Under the pieces are notes generated by a model that was not told the DNA's origin, did no database searches, and saw only the letters and a program-made list of their open reading frames with translations. 64,000 bases of DNA from Phocoena phocoena (taxonomy: Eukaryota; Chordata; Mammalia; Artiodactyla; Phocoenidae). Below are positions 59,749 to 64,000 of this stretch, one piece after another; position 1 is the stretch's first letter; every line of letters begins with the position of its first letter. The translations under genes and the position numbers were made by a program. The DNA lies in assembly GCF_963924675.1 (NCBI RefSeq), contig NC_089220.1:61700639-61764638 (forward strand). Direction: 5' to 3'.

Positions 59749-60100
59749 AGATGCAGACGTAGAGAATGGACTTGAGGACACGGGGAAGGGGAAGGGGAAG
59801 GTGGGACGAAGTGAGAGAGTGGCATGGACATATATACACTACCAAATGTAAACTAGATAGCTAGTGGGAAGCAGCCACATAGCACAGGGAGATCAGCTCA
59901 GTTCTTTGTGACCACCTATAGGGGTGGGATAGGAAGAGTGGGAAGGAGACGCAAGAGGGAGGGGATATGGGGATATATGTATACGTATAGCTGATTCACT
60001 TTGTTATAAAGCAGAAACTAACACCCCATTGTAAAGCAATTATACTCCAATAAAGATGTTTAAAAAAATTGTAATGCAAAAAAAAAAAAAAAAAGAAAAG
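59749..60100 (+). other. L1 3' UTR and A-rich tail
   Basis: It has a g-rich polypurine run (ggggaa units, 59779-59800) typical of L1 3' UTRs and able to form G-quadruplexes. It then has 'gatagctagtgggaagcagc', 'gggagatcagctcagttc', 'ttgttataaagcagaaacta' and 'acaccccattgtaaagcaat', and a polyadenylation signal at 60049-60054. The tail is interrupted by 'ttgtaatgc' before a 17-base A-run and 'gaaaag'. Confidence 0.88.
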
Positions 60101-60113
60101 AAATGCACAGGGT

Positions 60114-60690
60114 ATTGAGAGGTGTACCCAGAAGGTGTTTGCCTCTGTATTGCGGAATAGTTAACCCTAGTCTGAGCACTGCTCAGGTCCCACTTGTTAA
60201 AAGTAAGACCCGGGCTTCCCTGGTGGCGCAGTGGTTGAGAGTCCGCCTGCCTGATGCAGGGGACGCGGGTTCGTGCCCCGGTCTGGAAAGATCCCACATG
60301 CCACGGAGAGGCTGGGCCCGTGAGCCATGGCCGCTGGGCCTGCACATCCGGAGCCTGTGCTCTGCAACGGGAGAGGCCACAACAGTGAGAGGCCCACATA
60401 CTGCAAAAAAAAAAAAAAAAAGTAAGACCCAAATGGATCAAACTGTTTCCAGGTAATTTAACTGCCTCCCAGAATAGACGATCTGGGAGGTCAGCTTAGT
60501 GATCAGACTGCTTAGTGAGCGTGGATGAAAGCAAAGGGGAAAGTGCCGTCAGGAGGGCTGGGTCGCCCAGGCAAACTGTACCCACCTCCCCTGCCGAAGC
60601 ACAACTTGACACTTCTCCAGGGACCACACGGGCTGTCCCCGAGGTCCAGCCCCTTTCCTGGGGTAAATCCAACCAGACTACCAATTTCAA
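60114..60690 (+). mobile_element. 5' end of an older L1 (right half)
   Basis: It resumes the old L1 5' UTR after the younger insertion: 'gaggtgtacccagaaggtgt', 'agttaaccctagtctgagca', and, past the CHR SINE, 'gcctcccagaatagacgatc', 'gggaggtcagcttagtgatc' and 'agactgcttagtgagcgtgg'. The right boundary near 60690 is approximate. With 52395-52905 it forms one split element. Confidence 0.5.
60212..60417 (+). mobile_element. CHR-type cetacean SINE
   Basis: Full-length copy with a perfect 13-bp duplication, aaaagtaagaccc, at 60199-60211 and 60418-60430. It has one extra base in 'cgcctgcctgatgcagg'. It is inserted in the older L1 5' UTR. Confidence 0.95.
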
Positions 60691-61320
60691 GGTTCCACTT
60701 TATAGGTTATATATAGCATATTAGTTTGGATTCAACATTTTATATTCAAGGTTCCCAAAGCCTTGACTGAATACGAATGTTTTCAAACCTCTTAAGTCAC
60801 ACATTTGCATGACTCTGGGTAGGTGACATTATTACACGTTGACCCTCCTAATTTCATCCTTAGAGTGTAACCTCATGTCTTATGTGATAGGGTACCTTTA
60901 TCACATCTCTGCACTAACCAGTGTTGTGGATGAGAAATATTAAGAAATATCATGAAGTAAAAGAGCAGTGCTCTATAGAAAGGAATTAAAGTAACAGTCT
61001 ACTAGTTCTTAAGAATATAGTTGTAGTATAATGTCTTCTAAGCTTTGCACATGGGAGGCATCCAGTAAATATTTGTTGAATGAATGAATATTTTTATTTA
61101 ATATTGGTTTCAAACTATAATGGCATTATGTTATTTACTATTATTGAAAATCCATTTTAAAAGATTTTAATATTTCCTTTCTTGAGATAATATTTTATTT
61201 TATATTCAGTAAATTAGACTTTGGTTGCAAAGGTAGAAATTAAAACAAGATTTTTTATTTTTAGTTTGAAGCACTATTTGCTTATTAGAATATGTAATAT
61301 ATATTATTCACTTCTTTAAT
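60691..61320. other. Single-copy, AT-rich DNA with an L2 tail at about 60985-61088
   Basis: 'catccagtaaatatttgttg' and 'aatgaatgaat' near 61060-61088 are an L2 3' end. The rest shows nothing recognisable. Confidence 0.45.
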
Positions 61321-61321
61321 A

Positions 61322-61523
61322 TTTATTTATTTATTTGGTCGCGCTGGGTGTTAGTTGCAGCAGGCGGGCTCCTTAGTTGCACCTCACGGGCTCCTCAGTT
61401 GTGGCATGCGAACTCCTAGTTGTAGCATGCGTGTGGGATCTAGCTCCCAGACCAGGGATCGAACCCAGGCCCCCTGCATTGGGAGCGCAGAGTCTTATCC
61501 ACTGCGCCACCAGGGGAGTCCCT
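61322..61523 (-). mobile_element. CHR/Bov-tA-related SINE, reverse strand
   Basis: Reversed (aaat)n tail, then 'gcgctgggtgttagttgcag', 'ccagggatcgaacccaggcc' (reverse of the B-box) and 'cgccaccaggggagtccct' (reverse of the head). It is of the older subfamily with repeated 'gcaacta' words. Target duplication is unclear. Confidence 0.9.
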
Positions 61524-61945
61524 GTTCATTACTTTTGAATTTAATACATTAGCAACTTATCTCTGATCTGTGAGGCTTCTTTATTTGTAGGAACCTGAAT
61601 CACTTCATCCTAGCCATTCACCAGAATCTTCCAGTCAGACTGCTGATGAGTACCAACCAGCTGGTGGGAGTTTTTTTAAAACAGTTTTAGAGATGGGGAA
61701 ATGAAAAGCCTAGAATTGCCCCAAAGTGTAGACTTGGAATTGCCTGTGAGAATTGCTTAGAGTGACAGGTCAAGTCTATGTCCCCACACTTCTCCTGTGA
61801 GATCTCAGTTTGTTCCTTAATTCTTTGTCATGACAGAAAGTCAGAAGGAAAAAAAAATGCATCCTCACACTGGAAGGGAGCAAGGTAGTGAGGCATTCTG
61901 TGAGGTCCATCATCTCCCAGAACTTTCCCAAACCCACATAGACTC
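61524..61945. other. Single-copy non-coding DNA
   Basis: Nothing recognised. Confidence 0.35.
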
Positions 61946-62222
61946 CTTAGAGCAGTGTTTCCAAAGTATGGGTCATGACCTGTGAGTCCTGAAATCAATT
62001 TGATGGGTCACTAGATGTAGTGGTTCACCAGAAAATTTTTTGATGAAATAGAGTAGAAACAGAATGCATTACACATAGTGAAGAGCTAAACATTGTTTTA
62101 CAGCAATGTTTTGTTTCAGTTATAAATATGAGTGTGTACTACATGTACATGTGTACCTGTGCTGGGTAAATAGATTATGATAAATATGGTAAATAGTAGA
62201 TTGTGGTCAAAGAAGTTTGAAA
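61946..62222 (+). mobile_element. hAT-like non-autonomous DNA transposon
   Basis: It begins 'agcagtgtttccaaagtatg', then 'ggtcatgacctgtgagtcct', 'gaaatcaatttgatgggtca' and an AT-rich middle, ending 'gtggtcaaagaagtttgaaa'. The ends are roughly inverted copies. It appears to be of the same family as 20526-20768. No transposase. Confidence 0.6.
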
Positions 62223-62344
62223 TCTTCTGCCTTAAGGGACTCAGCTTCCAAGGTCAGGGAAGGCAAGAAGACCTCAGCAGAAAGAAAACTCTATCACAGA
62301 GAACCTCTTTCCAAACCACTAAAATATGGCTCAGCAGTGAGCAG

Positions 62345-62560
62345 TACAGTGTAGTGTAGTGGTTAAGAGCATACCCAGGCTTTGGAGATAGACTTAGGGA
62401 GAAATCTCAATCCTTCCATTCACTAGCTGCAGGACAGGCATCTACAAGTGGGAATCATGGTTGTACTCTTACCTGTTACCTGGTGATGTTGTATGGATTA
62501 AATGCAGTAGCACATCCAAAGGCCTTAGCACGTTTCCTAGACCACAGCAAGCTCTCATGA
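62345..62560 (+). mobile_element. MIR SINE
   Basis: 'gtgtagtgtagtggttaaga', 'gcatacccaggctttggaga', 'attcactagctgcaggacag' and 'ttgtatggattaaatgcagt' give the tRNA-like head, core and 3' region. One of the clearest MIR heads in the window. Confidence 0.85.
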
Positions 62561-62634
62561 ATGATACATGTACATAAGGGATCAATGGTTCCTTTAGTAT
62601 CCAAAGTGAAGAAAGGAAATGGAAACTAAGATTT

Positions 62635-62795
62635 TCTGAAAGTCTCCTATGTGCCAGGAATGTCAAGAAATCTTAACTCAAGTTCTCTTATTTAAGGACT
62701 ACTCTAGAAGTTTTGTGTTCTTCAGTGTTAGAAAGGTCAAGCTATGCCTCCATAGCTAATTCAGGATTCAAACCTAGGACTGCTTATGTCAAAAT
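62635..62795 (-). mobile_element. MIR fragment, diverged
   Basis: 'gtctcctatgtgccaggaat', 'aggtcaagctatgcctccat' and 'aggattcaaacctaggactg' fit a reverse MIR with a worn middle. Confidence 0.5.
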
Positions 62796-62984
62796 CCACG
62801 CAGGGTGATTATCAAAGAATAGTTAAAATGATGACCATGAAAAGGAAGAAAAAATAAATTATTTTTTAAACCCAAGATCATAACCCTTTTCCTTTTAATC
62901 GTTTCTAGTGCATCGCTCATCAAACCTGTTGTGGTTCCTGGTGGTATTATTTGAACACTAGGATAGTTTCAGGGTTATCACCAT

Positions 62985-63092
62985 CCACTGGAATGTTAGA
63001 CCAAGAAGACAGGGGTTTCTCTTTGTTTACTGCTGCATCCCCAGTGCGTAGAACCAAGAAATATTTGTTGAATGAGTGAATGAATGAATTCC
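62985..63092 (+). mobile_element. L2 3' end fragment
   Basis: 'tactgctgcatccccagtgc' and 'aaatatttgttgaatgagtg' with a gaat tail are the L2 3' UTR end. Confidence 0.8.
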
Positions 63093-64000
63093 TGTTCTAC
63101 AGAAATCTACATCCATAGTTGGTTTAAAGGAACATAGCACAAAAATAGCTGCTGAGTCTTTAAGAGAATCCATCTATCTGGTGATGGCAATGACTCTGGA
63201 ACTGCCCAAAGATACATGAGAGCCATGTTTACATGGAACTACCTCTTTGTAACAACAGAATATTATTTGGCTCTCAAATCTATATTTATTTCTTGCCTCA
63301 CAGTACTGGGTTATAAAGTAATAGAGTAGAAGACATATTAAGACCATAAAATACCCAGGCCATTTCTGAGGTCTTCAGAATCAGACCCCAGCAGGACCTA
63401 AGGGTGTGTTTTATCAGTGATGTTGGCCGCTACCTAACAGAGGACCCCAGGAGCAAACCATCATGTTCAAGCAGATCGTTGTCCAAAATATATAATATAA
63501 GAAGAGAGGAGAAAACTTTATTTGGAACATATTATACAAAGTGATTGATTGGATTTGCCTCCATTGAAATCCATTTACGGAGAAAATTATATTAAACATC
63601 ATCTACTGAAGGAACCAACAAAATCTTCATCATCGTCAGATTTTTAAGGAAGGAATAAGCAGCTCTCTTTCTTCACTGAGGTTGAGGACAGTCTTACTTT
63701 CAGGCAGGGGATGGACTAGATGTCCTTGTTGGGTCCTTCCCTAGTTTATCATGGCATCTTCGTCATCATTGAGTGTTTAGAAATCCCATGGAACAGTAGA
63801 GATACACAGCAGTATAAATGCGAGTTAAAGCTGAGAAGTGGATGTCTTTTACAAATGGGTTAGAAAATTGGGCATTCACTGGGAAAGCAGGCCACAGAGA
63901 AAACATAGGAGACCAAAGATTTCAGGTCTCTATGCCTATAATTTTGAATCACTGCCATAAAAAAGGAGTCTATTGATGTCTGGGGGAACTGAAAATGGTC
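63093..64000. other. Single-copy non-coding DNA
   Basis: Nothing recognised up to the window edge. Confidence 0.4.

Larger units (their letters stand above)
52919..60100 (+). mobile_element. Nearly complete L1 retrotransposon, 7.2 kb, inactive
   Basis: It is bounded by a perfect 13-bp target-site duplication, aaatgcacagggt, at 52906-52918 and 60101-60113. The order is 5' UTR (52919-54939), ORF1 (54940-55823), a short inter-ORF spacer, ORF2 (55894-59748), 3' UTR with aataaa at 60049-60054, and an A-rich tail. The intact duplication indicates a moderately recent, target-primed insertion of a full-length transcript. Both frames are broken, so it cannot mobilise itself. Its 3' UTR matches the truncated copy at 50464-50652. 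Confidence 0.95.

Overview
The window is nuclear DNA from a mammal, almost certainly a cetacean (whale or dolphin). The strongest evidence is a set of tRNA-Glu-like SINEs of the CHR type. They start with 'cttccctggtggcgcagtgg', carry a B-box-like 'ggttcgtgcccc', continue through 'atgccgcggagcggctgg', and end in a short A tail between target-site duplications. A 7.2 kb L1 with an artiodactyl/cetacean-style 3' end and many ancient mammalian repeats (MIR, L2, MLT1/MLT2-type LTRs, hAT remnants) fit this. No protein-coding host gene, tRNA, rRNA or other RNA gene could be supported. The window looks like intergenic or deep intronic sequence. Layout: 1-5.4 kb is mostly single-copy DNA with two motif clusters that could be regulatory (about 560-790 and 2036-2110). 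5.4-13.8 kb is a dense patchwork of old repeats, including a retroviral LTR inside an older MaLR LTR, a MIR inside an L2, and a (GT)n microsatellite. 13.8-19.9 kb is largely single-copy with one young SINE and a candidate conserved element at 18.84-19.2 kb. 20-27.2 kb is again repeat-rich, with four CHR SINEs, three of them inside or next to older repeats. 27.2-32.3 kb is mainly single-copy. 32.3-39.5 kb holds MIR, an MLT2-like LTR, an old L1 and a long L2. 39.5-52.4 kb alternates single-copy DNA with an L1 3' fragment, SINEs and a tiny poly(A)-only insertion. 52.4-60.7 kb is a nested complex: an old L1 5' end split by a nearly complete younger L1 (52919-60100, 13-bp duplication) and by a CHR SINE. 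60.7-64 kb is single-copy DNA with scattered MIR, L2, hAT and one reverse-strand SINE. The only genes with recognisable products are the two reading frames of the 7.2 kb L1, and both are broken. ORF1 has one frameshift and one stop. ORF2 has several breaks, one of which falls on the endonuclease motif that normally carries a catalytic glutamate. The other long open frames are chance readings through SINEs, a pyrimidine tract or the reverse strand of L1. Candidate regulatory sites are two CTCF-like motifs pointing away from each other (22378-22391 on minus, 38727-38741 on plus) and the motif clusters above. I saw no sign of a novel multi-gene system. Repeat family names come from recalled consensus features and not from a search, so subfamily labels are approximate.
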